From Stenotrophomonas nitritireducens (lineage in GTDB: Bacteria; Pseudomonadota; Gammaproteobacteria; Xanthomonadales; Xanthomonadaceae), in assembly GCF_001431425.1 (NCBI RefSeq), contig NZ_LDJG01000003.1, forward strand, positions 62,001 through 126,000: a DNA stretch of 64,000 nt, read 5' to 3'. Below the pieces are notes generated by a model that made no database searches, was not told the origin of the DNA, and was given only the letters and a program-made list of their open reading frames with translations. A program made the translations under genes and the position numbers. How positions within the stretch are numbered: the first letter of the stretch is position 1; every line of letters begins with the position of its first letter. Below are positions 7,352 to 20,010 of this stretch, piece by piece.

Positions 7352-8686
7352 TCAATGCGGCCATCTGGTGTGCAGGTCATCTATTACGAAGCGATGCGAG
7401 TGCCTCCCTGTCACTGCTGGATGTTCGGCCCAGTGCGGATGGTCGCTAGGCAAATTATCGTGGCCGTGCTCGATTTCTTCAGGATCTGCTTTTGGCCATG
7501 AGCGCCATGCCGCCGCGAAGCCGACGATGGCTAGACAGGCCAGCGCACCTATGGCTATCGGCATTCCCCATTTCGCACCGACCATGCCTGCAAGCTGATA
7601 AGCAATCAGCCAGCAAATATGCGATAGCGAAAATTGCGCAGCGAACAAAAATGGCAGATCTGCGGAATCAGCGGAACGGCGAAGCAAGCGACCTCCGGGG
7701 GTGACCAGCCCCGCGTAAGCCACTCCGAGAAGTACCCAGCTTGGTATGACCACAAGCCAATTGACGGCTCCATTCAGTCCAATCCAGATTCCCAGAAGGC
7801 AGGCCAGCACCGCGCACATCAATCCGGCAGCCGAGAGCATGACTCGTCGATCTGAGACCTTGTCCAGAAGCCTCGGCAGAAGCATGGCGATGGCCATCGA
7901 TCCGATACCAAAAGCAGCCAGCGCCCAGGCGACTTCACGCTCACCACCTTGAAGGACGCTACGCACCACAACCACCGTGTTGACGAAAACCAACGATCCG
8001 CCCGCAGCAGCGACAAGGTTCAGTGCCAGCAGACCACGCAGACGCGGTGTGCGCAGGTAGATGCGCATTCCTCGAATGGCTCGCGTGTACGGTCCCTCAT
8101 CTCCTCGCTTGGCGGCGATCAAGGGAAAGACGGTTGAGAAAACTAGTACCGCGGAGAGTACGAAGCCAACAGAAGTCCCGGCAAATAACCCATGGAAACT
8201 GATCAGAGTAAGCAACGCCGCAGCCAACGCAGGGCTCAACAGACTTTCAAGGTCATACGCCAAGCGGGAGAGCGATAGTGCCTTGGTGTAGTCCTTCTCA
8301 TCCTTGAGAATCTCTGGAATGAGTGACTGGAAAAGGGGAGTGAAACATGCGGAGGCAGATTGCAACAGCGCAATCAGGATGTACACCTGCCAGATTTCGG
8401 TGACGAATGGCAGGGTAAGAGCAGCCGCGGCGCGGGCCAGGTCAAGTGCGATCAAGACTGTCTTTCGCAATGCTGGAGGCACTACGGCCGCTGAGACTGG
8501 GGCGAGTGTCACATAGACGATCATCTTGATCGCCAGTGCTGTCCCGAGCACGGCGCCAGCTTCGGCACCGGCTAGGTCGTAGGCCAGCAGGGCCAATGCA
8601 ACCGTCGCCAGGCCCGTGCCCACCAGAGCTACGACCTGGGCGGCAAACAGGTTCCGGAAGCTTGAGTTCTTCAGAACGTCGATCAT
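7352..8686 (-). CDS. MFS transporter with His-rich C terminus (NreB-like)
   Basis: 444 residues from the ATG at 8686 (MIDVLKNSSFRNLFAAQ), preferred because this is where the first transmembrane helix of an MFS protein should begin; the frame also opens upstream at 8755. About 12 hydrophobic segments follow, with the MFS loop motif LLDKVSDRRVML in the middle. The C terminus is cytoplasmic-like and His-rich (EEIEHGHDNLPSDHPHWAEHP, GRHSHRF, HTRWPH), as in nickel exporters of the NreB group. It is last in a metal-efflux operon, so Ni or Co export is likely; substrate is inference. Confidence 0.8.
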   Translation of the reverse strand: MIDVLKNSSFRNLFAAQVVALVGTGLATVALALLAYDLAGAEAGAVLGTALAIKMIVYVTLAPVSAAVVPPALRKTVLIALDLARAAAALTLPFVTEIWQVYILIALLQSASACFTPLFQSLIPEILKDEKDYTKALSLSRLAYDLESLLSPALAAALLTLISFHGLFAGTSVGFVLSAVLVFSTVFPLIAAKRGDEGPYTRAIRGMRIYLRTPRLRGLLALNLVAAAGGSLVFVNTVVVVRSVLQGGEREVAWALAAFGIGSMAIAMLLPRLLDKVSDRRVMLSAAGLMCAVLACLLGIWIGLNGAVNWLVVIPSWVLLGVAYAGLVTPGGRLLRRSADSADLPFLFAAQFSLSHICWLIAYQLAGMVGAKWGMPIAIGALACLAIVGFAAAWRSWPKADPEEIEHGHDNLPSDHPHWAEHPAVTGRHSHRFVIDDLHTRWPH

Positions 8687-8760
8687 GGAAGGAATCTCGA
8701 GAAGTGCATGCAAGGAGATAGAGCGGGACCAGCTGGGTCCCGCTCGCTCTTTCAAACAGA

Positions 8761-9009
8761 TTACTTCTTCGCCGCACCCGCCTTTTGAGCATCACAGGAG
8801 GTCTTCAGCGCCTTGGTGGCCGAGTCATTGAGATTGACGTCGTACCTGGATGTATCAGCCAACTGCTCGCAGGTGGTGGGCTTAGGCTTCTTCACTACCG
8901 CTGCGGGAGCCGGGGTGGGCTCATGCAGGGCAGGGTCATGCGCGACTGCAGCTCCGGAGGTGGAGGCTGCTGCGAGGAAGCAAGCTACGAGAACATTGCG
9001 GATCTTCAT
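8761..9009 (-). CDS. Small periplasmic protein of the czc cluster
   Basis: 82 residues from ATG 9009 (MKIRNVLVACFLAAASTSGAAVAHD). A signal peptide is clear, with a likely cut after AVA. The mature part begins HDPALHEPTPAPAAVVKKPKPTTCEQLAD and has two cysteines (CEQLAD, KTSCDAQ) that could form one disulfide. No family recognised. It sits between the anchored protein (9069-9710) and the MFS gene in the same direction, so it probably has an accessory periplasmic role in the same metal system. Confidence 0.65.
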   Translation of the reverse strand: MKIRNVLVACFLAAASTSGAAVAHDPALHEPTPAPAAVVKKPKPTTCEQLADTSRYDVNLNDSATKALKTSCDAQKAGAAKK

Positions 9010-9068
9010 GGGTAACACTCCGGAAAATGCGGTGTACACACCGCGGGTTGAAATCAAGTGTGGGGAGA

Positions 9069-9710
9069 TCAAGGGCGATACAGGTCAGCCTGGAAACCGA
9101 CGACTTCGACCGAAACGTCCACCGGTGTGGTGCCACGGTTCTGCCAGTACCAGCCGTGCGTCCCATCGAAGGGGGCAATGAACGTGCCTTCGGCTTGGCT
9201 CTGCGCGGCTTCGACTGAATAACTGGTCCAAGCGCCCTTAACGTCCGGGCGCTCGCCGTGCATATCCACGGCCACGTCGCCGGTAGCTTTCCAACGGTAG
9301 ATAGCGCCGGCACCCTGCTTGAAATGTGCTTTTACTTCGGCGCCCTTGCCCGGCTCCAATGTCACGGTAAGCGTGTCCGTACGCACTGGACCTGCAGAAA
9401 GTGAGTTTGCAGCGGCATCGAGCGTCTGCCCCTTGTTCTCACCAAAAGCAGCTTTGGCCTTTTCGGCCAACGTCTGGTTGGCCTCGTTGTTGGAACCCGT
9501 GACAGGCGCGGCGGCAACTGGCGCATCGTCCGCAGAAGTTTCGGCCAGCGTGGTCAGGCCCAACGCCCGACCGACACCGGTCGGGTCAATGCCGTACTCG
9601 GCAGGCATGACGGTAGTGACCAGTAGTACAGATGCCACGGCTGCGGCGATGAAGGTGGCGCGGACCAGACGGCCGGTGCTGGGAAGAGGCTGATTTGCAG
9701 TAATGGACAT
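9069..9710 (-). CDS. Membrane-anchored periplasmic protein of the czc cluster
   Basis: 213 residues. One N-terminal transmembrane helix (about 15-36, VRATFIAAAVASVLLVTTVM) is followed by an Ala-rich linker and a C-terminal beta-type domain (about 105-213: LTVTLEPGKGAEVKAHFKQG, YRWKATGDVAVDMHGE, GTHGWYWQNRG). Proteins of this make-up are annotated as transmembrane anchor proteins beside HupE and CzcA in other metal-resistance clusters. The function is not known. It lies 13 bp after hupE, in the same transcript. Confidence 0.7.
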   Translation of the reverse strand: MSITANQPLPSTGRLVRATFIAAAVASVLLVTTVMPAEYGIDPTGVGRALGLTTLAETSADDAPVAAAPVTGSNNEANQTLAEKAKAAFGENKGQTLDAAANSLSAGPVRTDTLTVTLEPGKGAEVKAHFKQGAGAIYRWKATGDVAVDMHGERPDVKGAWTSYSVEAAQSQAEGTFIAPFDGTHGWYWQNRGTTPVDVSVEVVGFQADLYRP

Positions 9711-9723
9711 TGAATTATCTCGA

Positions 9724-13592
<3,869 letters not shown>

Positions 13593-14828
13593 TTAGTGGT
13601 CGTGGCTGGCGCCAGACTTCTCGATGTCTGCGCGGATCAGGTAGCTTTGCTCTGCCACATAAGGTGTGCCGGGCTTCAGCCCGCCCAGTACCTCGACGTA
13701 CTCGCCGTCCCTGCGGCCCAGCTCAAGCATGCGCACCTCGTAGGTGTCCTTCACCTGCGCGAACACGACGGTGAAATCGCGGAATCGCTGCAGGCCGGAT
13801 TCCTTCACTGCCAGCGGCACTTCTTCGGAAGACAACGTCACTTCGGCCGCGACCGTCATTCCTGGCCGCCAACGACCATCCGGATTGGGAAGGCTCACGC
13901 GAGCGACCACGCTCTGACCGCTGGATGCCACTGGCAGCAGCGAGGCAATAGTGGATTCCACGGTGGTCTCGCCGGTCGCCGAGCGCACCTGTACCGCCTG
14001 GCCGGCCGCCAAGCGCTCGGCATCGGTGCCGATGGCCCGCAGGTCCACCCAGACCTCGCCCAGGTTGGCGATCTCGATCAGGGTGTTGTCGGCAGCCACA
14101 TCGCCCACGTTGGTTGCACGCGTCAGCACGACGCCATCAAACGGCGCGGTCACGGCGTAGGTGCGCATGCTCTCGTTGCCTTCGATGGTGGCCAGAGTTT
14201 GCCCGCGCGCAACGCGATCACCCACTTGAACCTGCACGGCGCGGACGATTCCCGGGAACCTTGCCTTGATTGCAGCAAGACGGTTCTCATTCAATGCGAC
14301 CGTTCCCATCAATTGAACGGTGTCGCGAATCGTGGCCGGGCCGGCGCTCTGGATGACAACGCCGGCATCCTTTGCCGCCTCAGCATCAATCGTGGTTCGG
14401 CCTTCATAGGAGGCGTAGGTCCAGCTATAGGCTTTGCCGCCGAGCGTGGCATTGACCTTCACGTCGAACGAATGCGGCTCCACGACCTCGGCACTCGCGG
14501 CCAGGTAGTCCTTCTCAGCCTTGAAGCTGAAGGCGTTGACCTCGCCATCGAGTCGCGTGACTTCCATGCTCGCGGTCACCCCACTTGGGGCGATCGGCTG
14601 GTTGTCCCGATAGGCATACAGACGGAAGTGCGGCGGCGTGTTGGTTTCGTACACCGTCACTTCGATGGCGACGTTGCCATCGCGCAGCATTCGGCCGCGA
14701 TGCGGTCCGCGCTCGTAATCGGCGCCGGCAGCTGCCGAGGCTTCTTCCGCAGCGGGTTCAGTGCTCTGCTTCTCGCCACAAGCAGCGAGCATCAGTGGTA
14801 GCAGGATCAGGAATGCATAGCGCTTCAT
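13593..14828 (-). CDS. czcB: CzcB-type periplasmic adaptor (lipoprotein)
   Basis: 411 residues. A lipoprotein signal ends in LMLAAC (Cys 17). The N-terminal extra domain is followed by the hairpin and lipoyl-like halves (RFPGIVRAVQVQVGDRVARGQTLATIEG and APFDGVVLTRATNVGDVAADNTLIEIANLGEVWVD), then a beta-barrel segment. The protein ends EKSGASHDH, a short His tail. Adaptors link the RND pump to the outer-membrane channel. Its ATG overlaps the czcC stop (TGATG), so the genes are coupled. Confidence 0.92.
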   Translation of the reverse strand: MKRYAFLILLPLMLAACGEKQSTEPAAEEASAAAGADYERGPHRGRMLRDGNVAIEVTVYETNTPPHFRLYAYRDNQPIAPSGVTASMEVTRLDGEVNAFSFKAEKDYLAASAEVVEPHSFDVKVNATLGGKAYSWTYASYEGRTTIDAEAAKDAGVVIQSAGPATIRDTVQLMGTVALNENRLAAIKARFPGIVRAVQVQVGDRVARGQTLATIEGNESMRTYAVTAPFDGVVLTRATNVGDVAADNTLIEIANLGEVWVDLRAIGTDAERLAAGQAVQVRSATGETTVESTIASLLPVASSGQSVVARVSLPNPDGRWRPGMTVAAEVTLSSEEVPLAVKESGLQRFRDFTVVFAQVKDTYEVRMLELGRRDGEYVEVLGGLKPGTPYVAEQSYLIRADIEKSGASHDH

Positions 14829-16075
14829 CAGGAGGCATCCGGAATGTGGGCGGTCAGGCGTTCAACCTCGACCAGAAGGGTGTAATAGCGAGCGGCCGCT
14901 TCGATCTCGCGTTCGCGCAGGTCGAACAACGTCTTCTCGGCTTGCGCGAGGGCCAGGAATGAGAATCGACCGGCTTCAAAGCCACGGCGCGTCAGGCTGA
15001 CCGCCTCTTGGGCCTTGGGCAGCATCCGGGTGCGGAGCGCTTCCACTTCCGAGCGGGCTTGCTGCATCAACTGATAGCGATCGAACAATTGCTGGCGTTG
15101 TTCCAAACCTGTGGCTTGGGCGCGAGCATGCACAGCGGCCAGATCCGCATCGGCTTCAGCGACGGAGTAGGACGCGCGGCGTTGGCTTCCAAGTGGCAGG
15201 GAGAAGGACATCACCAGCCCCTGATCACCCGTAGCCTCCAAACGACGAACGCCAAGACTGACGTTCACATCCGGCTTGCCACTTGCAACTGCAATCCGAC
15301 GACGAGCGGCAATAGACGCTGTTTCGAGCTGCGCAAGACGCTGTTGCGGTGTTTGCGGCAGGCGGCCGGCCAAGGTTCCGAAATCCGCGAGTGGGGGCAG
15401 GGTGTCCAGATTCGCGTCAACGGTATCGAAGTCCGGGGTTAGGGCTCCCCAGCTGGCAGCAAGACGTGCCTTGGCTCCCTGGAGGGCTTGAAGCGCCTGC
15501 TCGTGTTTCAGTTCGGCATCGGCCAACGTAATCTCAGCGGCCCGAAGGTCGGAGTCCGGATTACGTGCTGCCTGCACCCACCTGGCAACTTCTCTACGCG
15601 TACTGTTCGCGTGGCGAACCCGCTCTTCGGCGTGTTCCACATGCTCCTGCGCGACAGCGGCCTGGATGAATCTCTGCGTGGTGCTATTGGTGATGTCGAG
15701 TCTGGCCACGCCTTCAGCGCCTCGCTGAAGGTTGATCTCGGCATCCCCCAATGCGGTGCGGGCATGACGCTTCCCACCCAGCTCTAGGACGCGCCCAATA
15801 CGCAAGGTGGTTTCAGCTGAGTCAACACCGCTCAGCCCGCCGGTACCGGCCACGTTCTCAAAGTCGGCCCCCACTACATAGGGAGCAGGAAGGGCCTCTC
15901 GTTGTGCACGATTACGTACCGCCTCCAGGCGGGCGGCTTCGGCTTGGATTGTAGGATTTGCCTGGAGAGCGCGGGCAACCGCTTCTTCCAGGCGCAAAGG
16001 TTCAGCAGCGAAGCCGCACGGGGCAACGCTGCAGGTACCGACCAAAGTCAGTACCCACATGCAACGCAAATTCAC
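14828..16075 (-). CDS. czcC: CzcC-type outer-membrane efflux channel
   Basis: 416 residues from a GTG at 16075 chosen because GGAGAA lies just upstream; the internal ATG at 16060 (MWVLTLVG) is an alternative. A signal peptide runs to about CGFAAEP. The TolC-like fold shows in LEEAVARALQANPTIQAEAARLEAVRNR and the second repeat near the C terminus (RMLPKAQEAVSLTRRGFEAGRFSFLALAQAEKTLFDLRER). It forms the outer-membrane exit of the CzcCBA complex, first structural gene after the CzcI-like gene. Confidence 0.9.
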   Translation of the reverse strand: MNLRCMWVLTLVGTCSVAPCGFAAEPLRLEEAVARALQANPTIQAEAARLEAVRNRAQREALPAPYVVGADFENVAGTGGLSGVDSAETTLRIGRVLELGGKRHARTALGDAEINLQRGAEGVARLDITNSTTQRFIQAAVAQEHVEHAEERVRHANSTRREVARWVQAARNPDSDLRAAEITLADAELKHEQALQALQGAKARLAASWGALTPDFDTVDANLDTLPPLADFGTLAGRLPQTPQQRLAQLETASIAARRRIAVASGKPDVNVSLGVRRLEATGDQGLVMSFSLPLGSQRRASYSVAEADADLAAVHARAQATGLEQRQQLFDRYQLMQQARSEVEALRTRMLPKAQEAVSLTRRGFEAGRFSFLALAQAEKTLFDLREREIEAAARYYTLLVEVERLTAHIPDAS

Positions 16076-16163
16076 GGAATCTTCTCCGATAGTTCGACGA
16101 ATAGCGCAGCCGGCCACAAATTGCAGCCAGCACTGTCAGACCGCTACGAGGCGGCCGGATTCG

Positions 16164-16529
16164 TCAAACGATGGGAGGTCTGAAGGGACTGGAGGGTTGT
16201 TGCGAAGGACGCCAATGGACGTCGAGGGCAGGAACCGAGGTCTCGGGCGCGACTGTGGGCGCCCAATGACTGTGGTTCCAGAGGCTTACTGCACCGTTGG
16301 CATCAGCAGAGTGAAGCAGGGCGTGCGAGCCCTTGGCATGATCACGATCGGAATCCGAATCGTGATCGCCGGGGTGGTGGTGGCCATGCTCAGCAGCCGC
16401 CACAACCGCATGTTCTGTGGAGTGCAGGTCTCCAACCAAGTTCAACATCGGGCGCACCAACGAAACCAAAGCCAGCAGCGCAAAGAGGCTGACTCGGAGC
16501 AGATTGAAGGTGGCTGGGATGCGGAGCAT
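16164..16529 (-). CDS. CzcI-like small His-rich periplasmic protein
   Basis: 121 residues from ATG 16529 (MLRIPATFNLLRVSLFALLALVSL). A hydrophobic N terminus is followed by EHGHHHPGDHDSDSDRDHAKGSHALLHS, a metal-binding His/Asp-rich run, and a C terminus ending PFRPPIV. Length and position directly before czcC match CzcI, a leader-type regulator of czc operons in Cupriavidus. The terminal RPP motif is shared with CopL and two other small proteins in this window. A role in sensing periplasmic metal is inference. Confidence 0.65.
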   Translation of the reverse strand: MLRIPATFNLLRVSLFALLALVSLVRPMLNLVGDLHSTEHAVVAAAEHGHHHPGDHDSDSDRDHAKGSHALLHSADANGAVSLWNHSHWAPTVAPETSVPALDVHWRPSQQPSSPFRPPIV

Positions 16530-16649
16530 TACAGTTAGCGTATATGGCTTTGGAGGCCTTTGTCGATACCCAAGTTGGAGCAGACACCCAGTCCAAGGCA
16601 CGCTCATCTCCTTGGCTACTCGGACGGACATGGAAGTGGTTAGGGATGT

Positions 16650-16664
16650 TTATCGGGGGTAGGG
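16650..16664 (+). repeat. 15-bp intergenic repeat, copy B
   Basis: TTATCGGGGGTAGGG differs by one base from copies A and C. It lies between the start of the first czc cluster and the OLD-type gene. Confidence 0.45.
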
Positions 16665-16793
16665 AAGGCGGGCTTTCGATCCCATAGCGACGGAAGTTCG
16701 CGGCAATCTAGTCCGCGGTGAAGATCCGCTTTGTATCTCTTGGACTGCGGCTTAACATAACCGAACCCCATACAGTCAACTGTCGGAGTTCCA

Positions 16794-18287
16794 TTGAGCT
16801 TTCTGAAGACACTCTCGATCGCCGGGTACCGCGGCTTCAATGAGCCTCGCTTGATTCATTTGGCCGTGCCCAAAGATCAGGGCGAGGGCAGTGGCCTAAC
16901 GATCATTACTGGCGCCAATAATTCGGGCAAGTCCACGGCAATCGAAGCACTGCGGGCGCGATCTGGTCACCAAGCGCCGAGCTTCTCCGAGGGGGTTCGC
17001 AATAAGCACGCAGATTTCGTTCGGATCATTTACGAGTTCGAGGAAGGATCCGCGGGAGTAGACGGCCAGTCCGCAGTGGTCGAAGCTCGGATAGAAGTGG
17101 TCGAGAGCCAAACCGCAGGCAGCAGCCAATCGGTTCATATGCGAAGTGGCGTCCATAATACAGATCGAGTTGACGAACCAGACCCGATCCGAGTGGTTCC
17201 TTCGCGCCGCGGATTCCAGCCATATTTTGGACGCCAGCTGGGAACGTTGCAGGATTTTCAACGACAGGGCGGGTTACCCGCCCGTCGGATGGCAGAGCTG
17301 TCCTCGTTTGAGATGCGGCTCTTCGACATCGAGAAAGACCCGAGTAAGTTCAACACGCTGCTCGGTGAGCTTCTGGGATACACCCCGAAGTGGACCATCG
17401 ACCAGACATCGGAGGGCAACTACTACATTCGCTTGGGTAATGGGGTTGTGAGCCACTCCAGCGATGGTGCAGGCGAAGGCATTGTCAGCCTGTTCTCCAT
17501 TGTCGACGCGCTCACGAGTACCCCTCCCGGCGGCATCGTTGCTATAGATGAGCCCGAACTGTCCCTACACCCGGCGATCATTCGGCGCCTTGTGCGCGCT
17601 ATCGTACGGTTGTCCGCCGAAAAGCAGGTCATCGTTGCGACGCATTCACCATACTTCATCGACCCCGAAGCAATCGCCCGAGGTGCTGCCCTTGTTCGGG
17701 TTACTTCCGAGATCGGGGGTTCGAACGTCTACCAGCTCAGCGACCAAGGAAGAGCGGCGCTCAAAAAGATCCACGATCCAGAGAACCCGAATACCAAGGC
17801 GCCCCACACGTTTGGCCTGGATGCCCGTGAGTTATTCTTTCAGGATGACGGCATCGTGCTTACTGAGGGCCAGGACGACGTGATGCTGTACCCGAGCGTG
17901 GCGCGTCAGTTGCCGATCGGCCGTGTGCCGGGCCATATGTTCGGCTGGGGTGTCGGCGGCGCTGGGAATATGCAACACCTCTGTCGTCTTCTGCAGGACA
18001 TGGGTTACAGGAAGGTGGCCGGGCTTCTTGACAACGACCAGACAGCCACTTTGCCCAAGCTCGAACGCGATTTTCCGGACTACTTGTTCTTTACGATCCC
18101 CGCCAAGGACGTGCGTGACAAAAATGCGGAGGGCGCACGACCTGCGGTGATCGGCTTGCTCGAAAACGCGAAGATCCTGCGCGAGGAGTATCGCGAGCCG
18201 ATGCAGTCGATCTTTGAATCGATTCTGGCTGCGTTCGGAGGCGATGCGACCCAAGCTCCAGCGTCGCCTGTTGGAGGTAATGCCTAG
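16794..18287 (+). CDS. Stand-alone OLD-type ATPase/TOPRIM nuclease
   Basis: 497 residues from TTG 16794, with GGAG about 6 bp upstream. Residues 1-50 form the ATPase start with Walker A GANNSGKST (40-48). A signature-like SDGAGEGIVSLFS precedes Walker B GGIVAIDEPELSLHP, and the H-loop is VIVATHSPYF. From about residue 350 there is a TOPRIM domain: IVLTEGQDDVMLYPSVAR (catalytic Glu) and GLLDND. This is the OLD architecture seen in P2 Old and GajA. No UvrD-like partner follows, unlike the Gabija pair at 27858, so it resembles single-gene OLD systems. An antiphage role is likely but not shown. Confidence 0.8.
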   Translation: MSFLKTLSIAGYRGFNEPRLIHLAVPKDQGEGSGLTIITGANNSGKSTAIEALRARSGHQAPSFSEGVRNKHADFVRIIYEFEEGSAGVDGQSAVVEARIEVVESQTAGSSQSVHMRSGVHNTDRVDEPDPIRVVPSRRGFQPYFGRQLGTLQDFQRQGGLPARRMAELSSFEMRLFDIEKDPSKFNTLLGELLGYTPKWTIDQTSEGNYYIRLGNGVVSHSSDGAGEGIVSLFSIVDALTSTPPGGIVAIDEPELSLHPAIIRRLVRAIVRLSAEKQVIVATHSPYFIDPEAIARGAALVRVTSEIGGSNVYQLSDQGRAALKKIHDPENPNTKAPHTFGLDARELFFQDDGIVLTEGQDDVMLYPSVARQLPIGRVPGHMFGWGVGGAGNMQHLCRLLQDMGYRKVAGLLDNDQTATLPKLERDFPDYLFFTIPAKDVRDKNAEGARPAVIGLLENAKILREEYREPMQSIFESILAAFGGDATQAPASPVGGNA

Positions 18288-18393
18288 CGCCCGCTTGAGG
18301 ACAAGCTGGCCCGGGGTTCGTCAGCTGATGCGGCTCGGCCTGCGTCAGCCGCCGCTTGGAAGCGAACTTCAGCAGAGAAGGGATAAGGAAGAT

Positions 18394-18408
18394 TTATCAG
18401 GGGTAGGG
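18394..18408 (+). repeat. 15-bp intergenic repeat, copy C
   Basis: TTATCAGGGGTAGGG, identical to copy A at 7304-7318 and one base different from copy B. It lies between the OLD-type gene and the GTPase operon. Confidence 0.5.
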
Positions 18409-18614
18409 ATCGGTACTTAGCTGATTCGCACCGCATGTTGCGGGCTTTCGGCCCAGGACCGGCCGTTGCGTCTCTCGCAGTTGCTGCGAATGACAGAAGA
18501 GTCCGATCGGTCGATTGGAGGGCTCCCTGACGCAAGGGGGGGCGGTCATAGCCCCAGAAAGGAGGGCAACCAGACAAGCGGTTGCATCCAAGATCAGCCT
18601 TGAGGCGACCCAGC

Positions 18615-18665
18615 TCGGGCTGCGAGCCCGAATCTATGCTCGTAATTTTCTCTAGGGGCTATAAT
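18615..18665 (+). promoter_or_regulatory. Candidate promoter of the GTPase operon
   Basis: A perfect TATAAT (18660-18665) stands 19 bp before the first start codon, which has a strong AAGGGGGGG ribosome binding region. The -35 element is weak (TGCTCG at 17-bp spacing). A 7-bp inverted repeat with a 3-bp loop lies just upstream at 18615-18631 and could be an operator or the terminator of the previous unit. Confidence 0.45.
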
Positions 18666-18684
18666 ACGCAAAAAAGGGGGGGGC

Positions 18685-20010
18685 ATGCCAGCAGTCTTCA
18701 TACACTTGTCGGACATTCATTTCGGCCAAGAGAAGGACGGCGGACGGATTACGATAAATGACGATGCGAAGGAACAGTTGCTTCAAGACGCCGCATCTGA
18801 GATCGCGAAACTCGACACGAATGCAACGGGCATTATTGTGACCGGAGATATCGCCTATTCTGCAAAATATGAAGAGTATGAGAAGGCCGGCAAGTGGCTG
18901 GACCGGCTAGCAGAAGGCATTGGTTGTAGCCGCCTTGACATTCAGATGGTCCCCGGTAACCACGACATCGATCGGAACGCCATAACCCCCATCACGAAGT
19001 TCCATCTTGATGCCATCCGGGAGCATGGAGATAGCATGCTGGACATGCTCCTCGATGACGACGTCCAGCGCGAGGTGCTCTACGAACGATTCGCGGCATA
19101 CCGGGACTTTTCTAGCGGCTACGGTTGCGCTCTAGATGTCGGCGGCGCGTACTCGGCCGACGTGGTTGTCACCGTGGCACCGGAGCGGACTGTTCGCTTC
19201 GTACACCTAAACTCCGCCCTAATCTGCTCACTGAAGGATGATGAGGGCAAGCTAATACTCGGTGCGCGGCAACGTGTATTTACGCCGATTGATGGGGAGG
19301 AAATGGTGGTGCTTGTCCATCACCCTCTCAACTGGCTTCAAGATTCAGACGAGGCGGCACGCTATTTCAAGTCAAGAGCCCGCGTTATCATTTCGGGGCA
19401 CGAACACTTCCCCTCGTTGACCATTATGGGGGTTGAGGATAATTGCGACCTCCTAATGCTGGCTGCTGGCGCGACCGCGCCTGACGACGTAGACGAGAAG
19501 TACACGTATAAATATAACATCCTGACTTTCGATTGGGACGACGAGTCCGATGCGCTGGCAGTGACCATCAATCCGCGGACTTGGAACTTCGAGATGAAGC
19601 GGTTTGAGCGGGACACCCCCTTTCTGGAAGGCAGGTCAGAGCGCAATGTCCTCGGTTCTCCCAACTTTCGTAAGGGTGCTCCACCGGCTAAGCCAATACT
19701 GGGCATGCGGGACGAGCAGCCTCAAGCGCAGCCAGTCGCAAACCCAGTTACTGGGTCGAAAGAGGTGGACTTTTCCATGACCGAGGACGTTCGCTTGGTC
19801 CGTCTGCGTTTCTTTAGGGATATTCCTGAGGACGGTCGCCGACGTATCCTTGTCGGCCTCAACGTGATACCCGCCGATCTGACGGACCGTCTCGATAACA
19901 CTATTGAACAGCGCTTTTTCGGAAAGCTGGTCGCACAGGGGCGCCTCGGCGAATTGTCAGCCGCGATAGACGCGGCGATACTAGAATCAAAATCAGGGGA
20001 CGATGAATGA
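18685..20010 (+). CDS. Calcineurin-like metallophosphoesterase of the GTPase system
   Basis: 441 residues. The metallophosphoesterase ligand set is complete: DIHFG (D10, H12), TGDIAYS (D55), GNHDID (N92, H93, D94), LVHHP and SGHEHF. These bind two metal ions in enzymes that cut phosphoesters of nucleotides, cyclic nucleotides or nucleic acids. The last roughly 120 residues (after a Pro-rich linker) are an extra domain of unknown type. It is the first gene of a five-gene operon whose next gene overlaps it by 4 bp, and is the likely effector of a GTPase-controlled defence system (inference). Confidence 0.85.
   Translation: MPAVFIHLSDIHFGQEKDGGRITINDDAKEQLLQDAASEIAKLDTNATGIIVTGDIAYSAKYEEYEKAGKWLDRLAEGIGCSRLDIQMVPGNHDIDRNAITPITKFHLDAIREHGDSMLDMLLDDDVQREVLYERFAAYRDFSSGYGCALDVGGAYSADVVVTVAPERTVRFVHLNSALICSLKDDEGKLILGARQRVFTPIDGEEMVVLVHHPLNWLQDSDEAARYFKSRARVIISGHEHFPSLTIMGVEDNCDLLMLAAGATAPDDVDEKYTYKYNILTFDWDDESDALAVTINPRTWNFEMKRFERDTPFLEGRSERNVLGSPNFRKGAPPAKPILGMRDEQPQAQPVANPVTGSKEVDFSMTEDVRLVRLRFFRDIPEDGRRRILVGLNVIPADLTDRLDNTIEQRFFGKLVAQGRLGELSAAIDAAILESKSGDDE

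Larger units (their letters stand above)
18288..18684. other. 397-bp gap before the GTPase operon
   Basis: No coding gene seen. It holds repeat copy C (18394-18408), a hairpin TCGGGCT-GCG-AGCCCGA at 18615-18631 and a TATAAT at 18660-18665. Small frames here lack ribosome binding sites and recognisable products. Confidence 0.5.

Noticed and set aside
18284-18577. 97-codon minus-strand frame between the OLD gene and the GTPase operon
   Set aside because: No ribosome binding site, no recognisable product, and it overlaps repeat copy C.
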